Below are positions 53,914 through 62,880 of a DNA stretch of 64,000 nucleotides, in pieces. Positions within the stretch are counted from its first letter, which is position 1. Every line of letters starts with the position of its first letter. The stretch covers positions 186,001 to 250,000 of the forward strand of contig JALNZT010000001.1 of NCBI GenBank assembly GCA_023229135.1. The letters are read 5' to 3'. The position numbers and the translations under genes were made by a program. This stretch comes from Bacteroidales bacterium (GTDB lineage Bacteria; Bacteroidota; Bacteroidia; Bacteroidales; F082). The notes under the pieces were generated by a model. It made no database searches. It had not been told where the DNA came from and worked only from the letters and a program-made list of their open reading frames with translations.

Positions 53914-55013
53914 TGGCCAAAAAGAAAAAGGAATTCAGATTCATTGACCTGTTTGCCGGAATTGGAGGCTTTCATATCGCCATGCATGCCAATGGTGGCA
54001 GATGTGTTTTCGCTTCAGAGATTGACAAATTCGCCCGCCAGACATATGAACATAATTTTATAAAAATTTCGCCCGAGATTTTTGAAAACGGAAATTTCAA
54101 TAAAGATATAACTGACCCTGAACTTGATTATTCTAACATTCCGGATTTTGATGTTTTATGTGCAGGTTTCCCTTGCCAGCCATTTTCACATGCAGGCTTA
54201 AAAAAAGGATTTGATGACACAAGAGGAACCTTATTCTTCAATATCAAAGAAATTGTAAGAGCCAAAATTGAAGCGAACAAACTCAATAAAAAGGTATCAA
54301 TACCTAAAATTCTCCTATTAGAGAATGTAAAGGGTTTTAAAAATCATGATAAGGGAAATACTTTTAAGCGAATAAAAGAGGTTTTGGATGATTTGGGTTA
54401 TGAAGTAAGTGCAGAAGTTTTAAACAGCAAACATTTTGGAGTTCCTCAAAACCGAGAACGTATCTTTATAGTCGCTTGGTATCGGGATATTGTAAAATCA
54501 AAAGAGTTTAAGTTTCCGTGGGGTCTAGATGATAATGGGAAAGTCATTTATGACAAAGAAAAAAGAGATGAAAGGGCTAAAATTATTAATGTTGGTTCCA
54601 TTTTATTGAGTCAGGATGAACTAGAAGCTCTTGAAGAACGAGATAAAAAGACTTATACAATATCAGAGAAATTGTGGGCCGGTCATCAAAGACGCAGGGT
54701 TGAGCATGCACAAAAAGGAAATGGATTTGGTTATTCATCGTTTAATGAAGAATCCCCATATACAAGTACTATCTCGGCTCGATATTATAAAGATGGAAGT
54801 GAAATTTTAATTGAACAAGATAATATACCTAACAGACCAAACAGACCAAGGAAATTGCATCCTAAAGAAGCCGCTAGATTGCAAGGTTATCCTATTGATT
54901 CTTGGTATGAAATACCTGTTTCTGACAACCAAGCTTATAAGCAGTTTGGTAACAGTGTTTCAGTTCCCGTTGTAACAACAATTGCAGATGAAATTAAAAA
55001 GCAACTATTATGA
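53913..55013 (+). CDS. DNA (cytosine-5)-methyltransferase
   Basis: 366 aa. Motif I FIDLFAGIGGFHIAM, motif IV with the nucleophile C88 in CAGFPCQPFSHAG, motif VI LLLENVKGF, motif VIII QNRERIFIVA, and motifs IX-X RLQGYPIDSW ... YKQFGNSVSVPVV. The target recognition region lies at about 215-290. It protects self DNA from the restriction proteins encoded downstream. Overlaps vsr by one base and the AAA+ gene by 4 bp. Its recognition sequence cannot be read from the protein. Confidence 0.95.
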   Translation: MAKKKKEFRFIDLFAGIGGFHIAMHANGGRCVFASEIDKFARQTYEHNFIKISPEIFENGNFNKDITDPELDYSNIPDFDVLCAGFPCQPFSHAGLKKGFDDTRGTLFFNIKEIVRAKIEANKLNKKVSIPKILLLENVKGFKNHDKGNTFKRIKEVLDDLGYEVSAEVLNSKHFGVPQNRERIFIVAWYRDIVKSKEFKFPWGLDDNGKVIYDKEKRDERAKIINVGSILLSQDELEALEERDKKTYTISEKLWAGHQRRRVEHAQKGNGFGYSSFNEESPYTSTISARYYKDGSEILIEQDNIPNRPNRPRKLHPKEAARLQGYPIDSWYEIPVSDNQAYKQFGNSVSVPVVTTIADEIKKQLL

Positions 55014-56743
55014 TTTTAAAAGATTTAAACCGACTGGCAATACAATCTCAAAATGAATTTCAGGATTACGAAAAAGAAGAAGTTGCTTTGGATAGTAACT
55101 TTAAGAGTCGTTATACTGAACTGTATCACTCTAATGAAAAAATCTCATTTGCACAATATACAACTTTAGTTGAGACAAGTAGTAGCTTAACAATCACTTT
55201 CCCAAATCAATGGTTTTATATTGCTTCATATTTTGTAGAATTCTTGATTGCTTTAAAGGAATATAAATCTTTTTATAATACAATATTTCAAGGTGTTCAA
55301 AATGCAAAAGAGGTAATAAAATCGATTAAGGACACAGGAGTTGTTCCTGAAGAAATAAAAGATAAAGTGTCTATCACTTTTACAGAATCAAATGATGTTG
55401 ATTTGTTCATTCGCTTCCTTTCAGATTATAGTTGGTGGTATGGTAGTAAAACAATAGATAGAGGTGATTATTTTGTTTCACCAATTCTGAGTCTAGCAAA
55501 AGTTGTAAATGTTACACAGTCTTATATTGCGGATTTAGCTTATAGGTTGGCTGAGCATCCTGATTTATTGGATTTATTAAAGAAAAGTAAACTAAGCATT
55601 ATTAAACCAAAAGAATCTGTTAAAGTCGATACTAATTTTTCTATTCATGATTTGATTAATGATGTTAGTGGTTCAGGCTTATTGTTTGATTCGATTCTAA
55701 TAAAAAGATTTATATCATCTCTTCTTACAAAACCGTTTGTAATTTTTTCGGGTCTTTCAGGCTCAGGAAAAACAAAACTTGCGCAGGCATTTGTACAGTG
55801 GATTTGTCAGGATGAAAGCCAATACCACATTATTCCTGTGGGTGCCGACTGGACGAACCGCGAACCCCTGTTGGGTTACCCAAATGCGCTGAAGCCGGAA
55901 GAATATGTAAAGCCCGACAGTGGTGTCCTGGATTTAATTATTCAGGCCAACAAACAGCCAGACCTACCACATTTTCTTATTCTTGACGAAATGAATCTGA
56001 GCCATGTGGAAAGGTATTTTGCCGATTTCCTGAGTGTGATGGAATCGAAAGAAGAAATTCCATTGTATGCCGAAGGTACTGTAGAGAATGGCGTTCCTTC
56101 AAAACTGAAAGTCCCTTCCAATCTGTTTATCATTGGCACCGTAAACATTGACGAAACTACCAATATGTTCAGCCCCAAGGTGCTTGATAGAGCAAATACC
56201 ATTGAGTTCCGTGTAACACAGGATGAAATGAAAAACTTCCTGAGTAACATCAAGGACATCAACATGGATGCTCTTACCGGAAAAGGTGCCGGAATGGCTG
56301 GGAGTTTATTGGAAATGGCAGCCAGCAAAGAATTTGCTACTACAGATATTGCAGAAATCAATGTTGCTTTGGTTCAGTTTTTTGGCGAGTTGAAGAAAAC
56401 AGGAGCAGAATTTGGCTATCGCAGTGCAACGGAAATTCTAAGATTGATAAATCAGCTTACAGTCTTGGATAATACCCTTACAACCCATCAAAAGATTGAC
56501 ATAGCTATCATACAAAAACTTTTACCCAAGCTGCACGGTTCACGGAGAAAGTTGTGTCCGGTATTGGAAACATTGGGCTCTTTCTGCATCAACAATGAAG
56601 TCAAAATCATTAAAGATGTTTTTGAAAAGACCGACTTTGATATCAATGGCGGAAATGTACTTTATCCGCTTTCACTTGAAAAAATAACACGCATGTATCG
56701 GGGAGCAATTGATAACGGATTTGCAAGTTTTGCTGAAGCGTAA
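55010..56743 (+). CDS. McrB-like AAA+ ATPase/GTPase, LlaJI R1-type restriction subunit
   Basis: 577 aa. The N-terminal part (1-210) is unrecognised and may bind DNA. The AAA_5-type motor has Walker A GLSGSGKT (248-255), Walker B LILDEMN (323-329), the sensor segment GTVNIDETTNMF and the arginine-finger region KVLDRAN. This type powers DNA translocation in McrBC and LlaJI systems. It overlaps the methyltransferase by 4 bp and sits 3 bp before the DUF2357 nuclease gene. The first part is very AT-rich (TTTATAATACAATATTTC style) compared with the motor part, which might mean a domain swap. Confidence 0.88.
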   Translation: MILKDLNRLAIQSQNEFQDYEKEEVALDSNFKSRYTELYHSNEKISFAQYTTLVETSSSLTITFPNQWFYIASYFVEFLIALKEYKSFYNTIFQGVQNAKEVIKSIKDTGVVPEEIKDKVSITFTESNDVDLFIRFLSDYSWWYGSKTIDRGDYFVSPILSLAKVVNVTQSYIADLAYRLAEHPDLLDLLKKSKLSIIKPKESVKVDTNFSIHDLINDVSGSGLLFDSILIKRFISSLLTKPFVIFSGLSGSGKTKLAQAFVQWICQDESQYHIIPVGADWTNREPLLGYPNALKPEEYVKPDSGVLDLIIQANKQPDLPHFLILDEMNLSHVERYFADFLSVMESKEEIPLYAEGTVENGVPSKLKVPSNLFIIGTVNIDETTNMFSPKVLDRANTIEFRVTQDEMKNFLSNIKDINMDALTGKGAGMAGSLLEMAASKEFATTDIAEINVALVQFFGELKKTGAEFGYRSATEILRLINQLTVLDNTLTTHQKIDIAIIQKLLPKLHGSRRKLCPVLETLGSFCINNEVKIIKDVFEKTDFDINGGNVLYPLSLEKITRMYRGAIDNGFASFAEA

Positions 56744-56746
56744 TAA

Positions 56747-59035
56747 ATGAAGTCAGAATCAAACATAGAAATCAACCTTGATTCCATTCAGGAAGGTTTG
56801 CGGCTCTGGATAGATTCCCGCAGGCCTGATTCCTTGTTTGATGCCCAAGAAAACGCAAGTGAGCATAATGAAGCCCGATTTCAACTGGTTGAAGGTTGTT
56901 ACTATGATTTTCAAATCAGCGACCCTGAATTTATATTGGGTGATGTTGGCGAAAACATCATACAACAACACAAGAGAACAACAAATCTGGGCACAATTGC
57001 TCCCAATATTTTTGTAGGAACCCTTTCGATTCCATTACTGGAAAAAGGCTCTTATCAGGAACGCTGCAAAGTCGAATTAGAAGTTCAATCCATAAAAACA
57101 GGTTATCGTGATGATTACCGCGATATGCTGGAACTGATTACTGAAAAATGCACGGACCTTTTGTTGCAGGCAAATTCACCTGTTTCGCAACACTTTGAAA
57201 TTGATTACACCAGAGATAGTCAAACGCTTTATCAGAAATTTGCCTTTATTAAGTCCATAATTGGGACTGACGAGTTTACCGAAGCAATTCACCGAATTGT
57301 TACTGCACCTGTAACAAAATGGGCCGAAACAACCGAAGAAAAAGACATTCGTAATGCGAGACGCTTTTCAAACACCAATATTAAAGAAATACTAAAAGTC
57401 GGTAAGCGAAACAAATTGCCTGAGACCCATTATCTGAGAAGTTATGGCATAGATACATTGCCGGAAAGAATTACTACTATCAGAAAAACAGATTCCGTTA
57501 ACACACCTGAAAATCGTTTTATCAAACATGCTCTTGAAAACTTCCTTAAATTCTGCACAGACATAAACACCAAGGCAAAAGAGTTCGGCCATAAGAAAAT
57601 GGTAAACGAATCAGAATTATTGATTCGTGAACTGGAGAGTCATCTGCATAATTCTGTTTTCAAAGATATTTCAAGACCAACAACTCTAAAACTGAACAGT
57701 CCCGTATTGCAGCGGAAAGAAGGTTACCGGGAAGTGCTTCGCGTATGGCTCATGTTTGACCTTGCAGCTAAACTTATCTGGAAAGGCGGTGATGATATTT
57801 ACAGCGGAGGGAAAAAAGATATTGCTACCCTATACGAATACTGGCTTTTCTTTAAACTGCTCGACTTGTTTCAATCCATTTTTGAAATTGAACCTAAAGG
57901 CATTTCAGACTTAATCAAAGAAACGCCTGACGGTTTAAATCTTCAGATAAAGCAGGGGAAATATACTGCTCTAAGAGGTGTATACGATTCAGGTAACAGA
58001 AAACTGAATATTCGTTTTAACTACAACCGGTCATTTAGCGGAAAGAAAAATTATCCTGAATCAGGAAGCTGGACAACCACCTTACGCCCTGACTATACGC
58101 TTTCATTCTGGCCTTTTGGAATTTCAGAAACCGAAGCGGAAAAACAGGAATTAATTGTTCATGTTCATTTTGATGCGAAATACAAAATCGGTAACCTGAC
58201 ACATTTCTTGGAACAGAACACAGAAAACAACCTTGACGAAGAAAAAGCAGAAAACAGAAAAGGTATTTACAAAAATGCAGATTTACTGAAAATGCACGCC
58301 TACAAAGATGCAATTAGAAGAACAGGCGGTGCATATGTTTTATACCCAGGTGACAAAACCATTAACCAGAAAGGATTTCATGAAATTATACCCGGACTTG
58401 GTGCATTTCCTGTAAAACCATCTAAAACCAACAGCGGAATCGGTGAACTGAAAGCGTTTATTCTTGAAATAATTGAACACTTCATAAACCGTGCTTCACA
58501 GCGGGAGAAAATTGCTTTCAGAACATTTGACATTTATAGAAATCCACCCGAATCTGATAATGTGGTCAAAGAGCCTTTACCAGAACCATACAACACCAAC
58601 AGAGACTTAATACCGGACGACACCTTTGTTTTAGTGGGTTATTACAACTCCAAGGAACAATACGATTGGATTAAACGGTCAGGACTTTACAATTTCAGAA
58701 TGGGATCAGGTACAGGTTCACTAATACTCGACAAAGAAACAGTGAGTTCAAAGTATTTATTGCTGCATACATCGGGCGACACAGATTCCGGTGATTTATG
58801 GAAGATTGTGAGCAGAGGTCCTAAAGTTTACTCAAAAGACGACTTAATCAGAAAAGGGTACCCCACTCCATCTCAGGACAATTATCTCGTAATTCAAATA
58901 GAGCCAGTGACTGACTCCGAATTTGAAAACGTAAGCTGGAACTTTAGAAATCTTTCAAACTACTCGACTGGTAGAGCATCGGCATTTCCGTTTACAACCA
59001 GCCTGACAGAACTGATGAAAAATAAAATCAGATAA
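56747..59035 (+). CDS. DUF2357 McrC-like nuclease, LlaJI R2-type restriction subunit
   Basis: 762 aa. The N-terminal DUF2357 region (about 1-330) is followed by a PD-(D/E)XK nuclease: TLRPDYTLSF with D449, then HVHFDAKYK with D476 and K478, spaced as in the nuclease core. A C-terminal part (about 600-762; TFVLVGYYNSKEQYDWI) resembles an EVE/PUA-like or substrate-recognition add-on. It should cut DNA when driven by the AAA+ partner encoded directly upstream. It ends the R-M operon; the cassette's recombination site starts about 110 bp later. Confidence 0.87.
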   Translation: MKSESNIEINLDSIQEGLRLWIDSRRPDSLFDAQENASEHNEARFQLVEGCYYDFQISDPEFILGDVGENIIQQHKRTTNLGTIAPNIFVGTLSIPLLEKGSYQERCKVELEVQSIKTGYRDDYRDMLELITEKCTDLLLQANSPVSQHFEIDYTRDSQTLYQKFAFIKSIIGTDEFTEAIHRIVTAPVTKWAETTEEKDIRNARRFSNTNIKEILKVGKRNKLPETHYLRSYGIDTLPERITTIRKTDSVNTPENRFIKHALENFLKFCTDINTKAKEFGHKKMVNESELLIRELESHLHNSVFKDISRPTTLKLNSPVLQRKEGYREVLRVWLMFDLAAKLIWKGGDDIYSGGKKDIATLYEYWLFFKLLDLFQSIFEIEPKGISDLIKETPDGLNLQIKQGKYTALRGVYDSGNRKLNIRFNYNRSFSGKKNYPESGSWTTTLRPDYTLSFWPFGISETEAEKQELIVHVHFDAKYKIGNLTHFLEQNTENNLDEEKAENRKGIYKNADLLKMHAYKDAIRRTGGAYVLYPGDKTINQKGFHEIIPGLGAFPVKPSKTNSGIGELKAFILEIIEHFINRASQREKIAFRTFDIYRNPPESDNVVKEPLPEPYNTNRDLIPDDTFVLVGYYNSKEQYDWIKRSGLYNFRMGSGTGSLILDKETVSSKYLLLHTSGDTDSGDLWKIVSRGPKVYSKDDLIRKGYPTPSQDNYLVIQIEPVTDSEFENVSWNFRNLSNYSTGRASAFPFTTSLTELMKNKIR

Positions 59036-59147
59036 TATGACCACCCTTCAAAGCCACACACATTGCCAAGCCGCTCAAACCAGCCGTGCCAGCCAAAGCT
59101 TGTCAATAAGTGTGTCTTTCCCAACGCAGGGACGAAAAGAAAGCACG

Positions 59148-59284
59148 GGCATACAACATTGTATAAAAGCAATAGCGGGTGAAGTGGTAAAATCTAGGTC
59201 TGTGCATTTAATAAACTTTGTTGGTGGTGGACAGGAAATCGCTTTGAAATCCGCTACTGCTCTTATACTTGACCGTTATAGGGC
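59148..59284 (+). repeat. attC-like site of cassette C3
   Basis: GGCATACAAC (59148-59157) complements GTTGTATGCC at the cassette head 6 kb upstream (53087-53096). Arms GTATAAAAGCAATAGCGG (59161-59178) and CCGCTACTGCTCTTATAC (59251-59268) pair at 16 of 18; the two A.C positions are 5 nt apart. Loop 72 nt, ending in GGACAGGAAATCGCTTTG. Junction 59275/59276. Confidence 0.9.
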
Positions 59285-59318
59285 ATTTTAAAAAAGGCGA
59301 ACGAACAGGCATAAGTAA

Positions 59319-60245
59319 ATGAAAAGAATTAAAGCAAATAAAGTTTTGTTTATTAAACTCGGACAAGGTGGAAAGTTTGAGAAAGAATGTATTGAAAACA
59401 ACCAAACTTTGCGACTTGGATATAGAGAAGTTGACCACGAACTTTGTATAACAGGACAATGGGACAGGGTTCATGACTATTTCACAACCGAAGAAAATTC
59501 AAAAACATTTGTAGCGACAAGTCATTCAAATCAAATCAAACAGTTTTATGAAGAAGACGAAAAAACACTTTGGATAACTTTTTACGCGAACAAACTTTGG
59601 TGGTGTTTTTCTAGACCTGAAATAACTTTGCTTGCAGACAAAACCAAAACAAGACCTGTAATTGGCAAATGGTCTGACAAGGACATTAACGGGAATGTTT
59701 TACTTGCTGGAAATATCAGCGGAAAACTTTTAAAAACACAAGGGTTTCGAGGGACAATTTGCAGTGTGCCGGAAGAAAAATACGCACTTGCCAAAATCAA
59801 CTGCGAACAAATGAAAGAAGTTGTTGAAGTTGAACAAGCAATGTTTAATCTCAAAACTAAACTGACTTTCTTAATTCAGAATTTACAATGGAAGGACTTT
59901 GAAACGTTGGTGGACTTGATTTTTAGGCAAGCAGGCTGGCAAAGAGTTGGCGACACGGGAAAAACGCAAAAGACATTAGACCTTGAACTTTTTGCACCAG
60001 TAACAGGAGAAAGAGGCATAGTTCAAATCAAGGCACAGTCTGACTTACAACAGTTTTTAAATTATCAAGAACAATTTGCGACTATGAACGACTATGAAAA
60101 ATTCTTCTATGTTGTTCATACTGCCAAAAACAACTTGACTACTTACGAAAACGAAACAGAAACAAAGCTTTATCTTGTTGACAAAGTTGCTGAATTGACA
60201 ATATCAGCAGGACTAGTAGATTGGGTTATTAAAAAGACTTCATAA
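59319..60245 (+). CDS. Mrr-like restriction endonuclease (cassette C4)
   Basis: 308 aa. The C-terminal domain (about 180-300) has the Mrr-type nuclease pattern: WKDFETLVDLIFRQAGWQRVG, then D about 221 in KTLDLELFAP, and VQIKAQSD with Q236 and K238 forming the D...QxK core. The N-terminal 170 aa (LGYREVDHELC, LWITFYANKLWWCF, FRGTIC) are not recognised and may read the DNA modification. Mrr proteins cut foreign methylated DNA. The only gene of its cassette, 43 bp after the junction. The substrate is inferred from the family. Confidence 0.72.
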   Translation: MKRIKANKVLFIKLGQGGKFEKECIENNQTLRLGYREVDHELCITGQWDRVHDYFTTEENSKTFVATSHSNQIKQFYEEDEKTLWITFYANKLWWCFSRPEITLLADKTKTRPVIGKWSDKDINGNVLLAGNISGKLLKTQGFRGTICSVPEEKYALAKINCEQMKEVVEVEQAMFNLKTKLTFLIQNLQWKDFETLVDLIFRQAGWQRVGDTGKTQKTLDLELFAPVTGERGIVQIKAQSDLQQFLNYQEQFATMNDYEKFFYVVHTAKNNLTTYENETETKLYLVDKVAELTISAGLVDWVIKKTS

Positions 60246-60264
60246 TGACAAGAGAGAGAAAAAC

Positions 60265-60402
60265 GCCCTATAACACGCAATAAAAAACATAGGGCGGAAA
60301 GTGCTAAATTTAAACGACATAACATTTAATAAACGGCTCGGTAACTTGATAGGTTAGTGCTTCGAAATGCCCTACGTTTCTTATTGCCAACCGTTGTAGC
60401 AC
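60265..60402 (+). repeat. attC-like site of cassette C4
   Basis: GCCCTATAAC (60265-60274) complements the cassette head GTTATAGGGC (59275-59284). Arms GCAATAAAAAACATAGGGC (60277-60295) and GCCCTACGTTTCTTATTGC (60369-60387) pair at 17 of 19; both exceptions are A.C on top, 5 nt apart. Loop 73 nt, ending GTTAGTGCTTCGAAAT. Junction 60393/60394. Confidence 0.9.
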
Positions 60403-60420
60403 ATTAGAAAAAGACACTAA

Positions 60421-61014
60421 ATGAAAATGACGACATACATAATCATTGGAGCAGTACTTATAATCGCTTCGGGAATATTTATAGCCTGTAAACCCAAAAA
60501 TCAATCGGCTGACAATCAGGAAAACAATCAGACTGAAAACAAATCAGAACAGCAAGAAAATCCTTTCAATGGCCTCCGACAAATGGCGTTGAGTGCAACA
60601 CCTGAACAACTTGGATTGGAAACTTCCGAAGAAACTAAAGTATTTGGAATTGTAATGGATTGGGATTTAGGAGACGGCATTGCGACCGTGACAGCATACG
60701 AAACAGGAGATGCAAGTATGTACTTAGGTTCAGGTGGTGGAGTAATTGGCGGTGGACAACATGACAATGTCCGACAAGTCGTTTTCCCTTATGTTCAGCT
60801 TGGACAAGGTTTCTTAACCAAAGCAGTAAAGACAGAATCAACACCATTACCAGACAAAAACTGCGTAAGATTCTATTTACTGACTAACAAAGGAATTTAC
60901 TACGCCCAAGAAAAAATGAAGAACATTGAAAATGAAAGCTCTGATTGGTTAGGACTCTTTGAAGAAGCGAATAAAGTACTGACTGAATTACGATTGACAA
61001 CAGAAAAAAAATAA
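60421..61014 (+). CDS. Lipoprotein of unknown function (cassette C5)
   Basis: 197 aa. Lipoprotein signal ending GIFIAC (Cys about 23), a Gln/Asn/Glu-rich spacer (27-48), then a compact domain with VFGIVMDWDLGDGIATVTAYETGDASMY (not one unbroken motif), SGGGVIGGG and a C-terminal helix with DWLGLFEEANKVLTELR. No family recognised by function. It is the single gene of its cassette, starting 27 bp after the junction. Likely anchored in the outer or inner membrane facing the periplasm. Confidence 0.75.
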   Translation: MKMTTYIIIGAVLIIASGIFIACKPKNQSADNQENNQTENKSEQQENPFNGLRQMALSATPEQLGLETSEETKVFGIVMDWDLGDGIATVTAYETGDASMYLGSGGGVIGGGQHDNVRQVVFPYVQLGQGFLTKAVKTESTPLPDKNCVRFYLLTNKGIYYAQEKMKNIENESSDWLGLFEEANKVLTELRLTTEKK

Positions 61015-61019
61015 TAAAC

Positions 61020-61155
61020 GTGCTACAACACAGCATATAGCTTATGGCGGGTGAACGGCTGCCAGCAAGGTTTTCGCTCCGTTACCAGCTATGGTTTCGG
61101 TGGACAGGAAAGTGCTTCGAAACCGCCACAAGCCATATGCAAAACGTTGTGCGTA
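61020..61155 (+). repeat. attC-like site of cassette C5
   Basis: GTGCTACAAC (61020-61029) complements the cassette head GTTGTAGCAC (60393-60402). Arms GCATATAGCTTATGGCGG (61033-61050) and CCGCCACAAGCCATATGC (61123-61140) pair at 16 of 18; both exceptions are A.C on top, 5 nt apart. Loop 72 nt with GGACAGGAAAGTGCTTCG. Junction 61146/61147. Confidence 0.9.
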
Positions 61156-61215
61156 ATACCAACAAAAAGAAAAAGAAAAAGAAACTAAATAAATAAACAG
61201 ACAAATAAAAAATTC

Positions 61216-61884
61216 ATGAAACATAGATTGACAATTACTTTTGCTTTGATTTTTATAGCAAACTTGACACACAGTCAGATAATTGATAGGTATGGAATTA
61301 ATATTGGAACTTCATATTCTTCTCAGATTTGGGATTACAAATTGATGCCAGTTAATTCCGATAACAAATATAAATTTGGACTTCAAGCCTTTCTTCAAGC
61401 CGAAAAAGATTTTGGAAACATTTTTGCTTTTCGCACAGAATTAGGTTATATACAAAAAGGATTTAAAAATAATTTGGAACTTAGATTCGCAGACGGAACT
61501 TCAGCAAGGACAAATAATGATAATGTGGTTTTACATGACTTAGCATTGAATCTTGGTTTAAAAATAAAACCTTTAAAAACGAATTACTCACCATATCTTT
61601 TGCTCGGGTTACGATGTGATTACATGATTTCATATAAAGACATTGTATTCGAAGAGCAGGCATCTGGACTAAAGTTCAATATGTATGAATCAATAATTGA
61701 AGAGTTTAACAAATTTAATTTAGGTGGTTTATTCTGCTTTGGAATTGATATAAAGAATTTGATATATTTTGAGATTGAATATAATCCAAATTTCACGAAG
61801 AGTATAGATGACACAGGATTAAGTATAAAAGATAATTGTTGGGGAGCAAAACTTGGATTGAATATTAATAAACTGACTAAATAA
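61216..61884 (+). CDS. Outer-membrane beta-barrel protein (cassette C6)
   Basis: 222 aa. Signal peptide ending LTHSQ (21). The rest alternates short amphipathic strands (FAFRTELGYIQKGFKNN, HDLALNLGLKIKPLK, PYLLLGLRCDYMIS, IYFEIEYNPNF) as in PorT-family eight-stranded barrels, with a final strand GAKLGLNINKL. Function unknown; surface exposure could alter phage adsorption, but that is speculation. The only gene in its cassette, about 70 bp from the junction. Confidence 0.78.
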   Translation: MKHRLTITFALIFIANLTHSQIIDRYGINIGTSYSSQIWDYKLMPVNSDNKYKFGLQAFLQAEKDFGNIFAFRTELGYIQKGFKNNLELRFADGTSARTNNDNVVLHDLALNLGLKIKPLKTNYSPYLLLGLRCDYMISYKDIVFEEQASGLKFNMYESIIEEFNKFNLGGLFCFGIDIKNLIYFEIEYNPNFTKSIDDTGLSIKDNCWGAKLGLNINKLTK

Positions 61885-61893
61885 AAAGGCACA

Positions 61894-62029
61894 TACGCAC
61901 AACATGCGGTAATATTTCAGGCGGCGGATATGTTTAAATAATTGGTATTTAGCTTTATATAAAGTTTTTAACGGCTGGAAAGTTTCAAGTTCCTTTGCCG
62001 CCCGAAAATATACCGCCACCGTTAACTGC
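61894..62029 (+). repeat. attC-like site of cassette C6
   Basis: TACGCACAAC (61894-61903) complements the cassette head GTTGTGCGTA (61146-61155). Arms GCGGTAATATTTCAGGCGGC (61906-61925) and GCCGCCCGAAAATATACCGC (61997-62016) pair at 16 of 20, including one top-strand A.C at the usual place; this arm is the least regular of the set. Loop 71 nt. Junction 62021/62022. Confidence 0.85.
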
Positions 62030-62047
62030 AATATTAAAGACAAAAAC

Positions 62048-62725
62048 ATGATACGTTTTTTTAAAACATTTGGACTTCTGACTTTAATGAGTTTATCAAT
62101 TACAACTTTTAGTCAGACTTCTGAAATAAGTATTAAATTTATTGGAAACTGCGGACTTTACATGACTGACGGAATTTCAAATATCTATATTGACTTTCCA
62201 TACAAATCAGGTGCACATAATTACATGGAATATGACTTATCCGAGCTGGACAGTATTAAAAGCAATCCAATTTTTATTTACACACATAAACATTCAGACC
62301 ATTATCCAGGTAGATTAGTTAAAAAATTGGCGAAAAGACTTAACGGGAAAATTTATACACCTTGGAATGTAAAAGACCTATCAGAACTAAACAATGAATT
62401 AAATGACTTTACAATTGATGCGTTTAAAACAAGACATAAGTTTTCAATTAATCACTATTCATATTTAATTACTTGGCATGACAAAAGAATTTTTATTTCA
62501 GGAGATACAGAACATGCAGAAACCATTGCCTCATTAAAAGACATTGATTGGGCATTTGTCCCGGCTTGGTTAATAATGGACGCAAAAGAGAAAGGAATTA
62601 AGTTAGGAGATATTATTAAAATGTTTGCCATTTATCATATTGGGCCACAAGACAATATAAATATTACTGGAGACAAAGTAAAAATGTTAGATAAACAAGG
62701 AGAGATTATCAAAATTCCATATTAA
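62048..62725 (+). CDS. Exported metallo-beta-lactamase-fold hydrolase, copy 2 (cassette C7)
   Basis: 225 aa, identical to the protein at 51911-52588, including the signal peptide, the THKHSDH metal motif and the ISGDTEH segment. Its DNA context inside the cassette is also identical; outside the junctions the flanks differ completely. It is therefore a second insertion of the same cassette rather than an ordinary tandem duplication. Both copies look intact. Confidence 0.85.
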   Translation: MIRFFKTFGLLTLMSLSITTFSQTSEISIKFIGNCGLYMTDGISNIYIDFPYKSGAHNYMEYDLSELDSIKSNPIFIYTHKHSDHYPGRLVKKLAKRLNGKIYTPWNVKDLSELNNELNDFTIDAFKTRHKFSINHYSYLITWHDKRIFISGDTEHAETIASLKDIDWAFVPAWLIMDAKEKGIKLGDIIKMFAIYHIGPQDNINITGDKVKMLDKQGEIIKIPY

Positions 62726-62739
62726 TTAAAGAAAATACA

Positions 62740-62874
62740 GCAGTTAACAGCACCTATATTGCATGCCGCAAATCCGGGTCATTAAGACAAGAATTTGTAT
62801 ATTTGAACATCATGAACATCAACAAACATAAAGGTACAATTGCGGCACGCAACATAGCTGCAACACGTTGGGCA
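62740..62874 (+). repeat. attC-like site of cassette C7
   Basis: Exact copy of the C1 site (GCAGTTAAC at 62740-62748, same arms and loop), but the junction is followed by a different cassette head, GTTGGGCA. Junction 62867/62868. Confidence 0.88.
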
Positions 62875-62880
62875 ACATAC

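Noticed and set aside
59037..59291. 84-aa frame directly after the DUF2357 gene
   Set aside because: It lies over the C3 recombination site and its translation is low-complexity Ser/Ala; the matching arms explain the sequence better.
51885..62867. CRISPR array
   Set aside because: The repeats are about 130 bp, differ in sequence and bracket genes; no short regular repeats with spacers and no cas genes were seen anywhere in the window.
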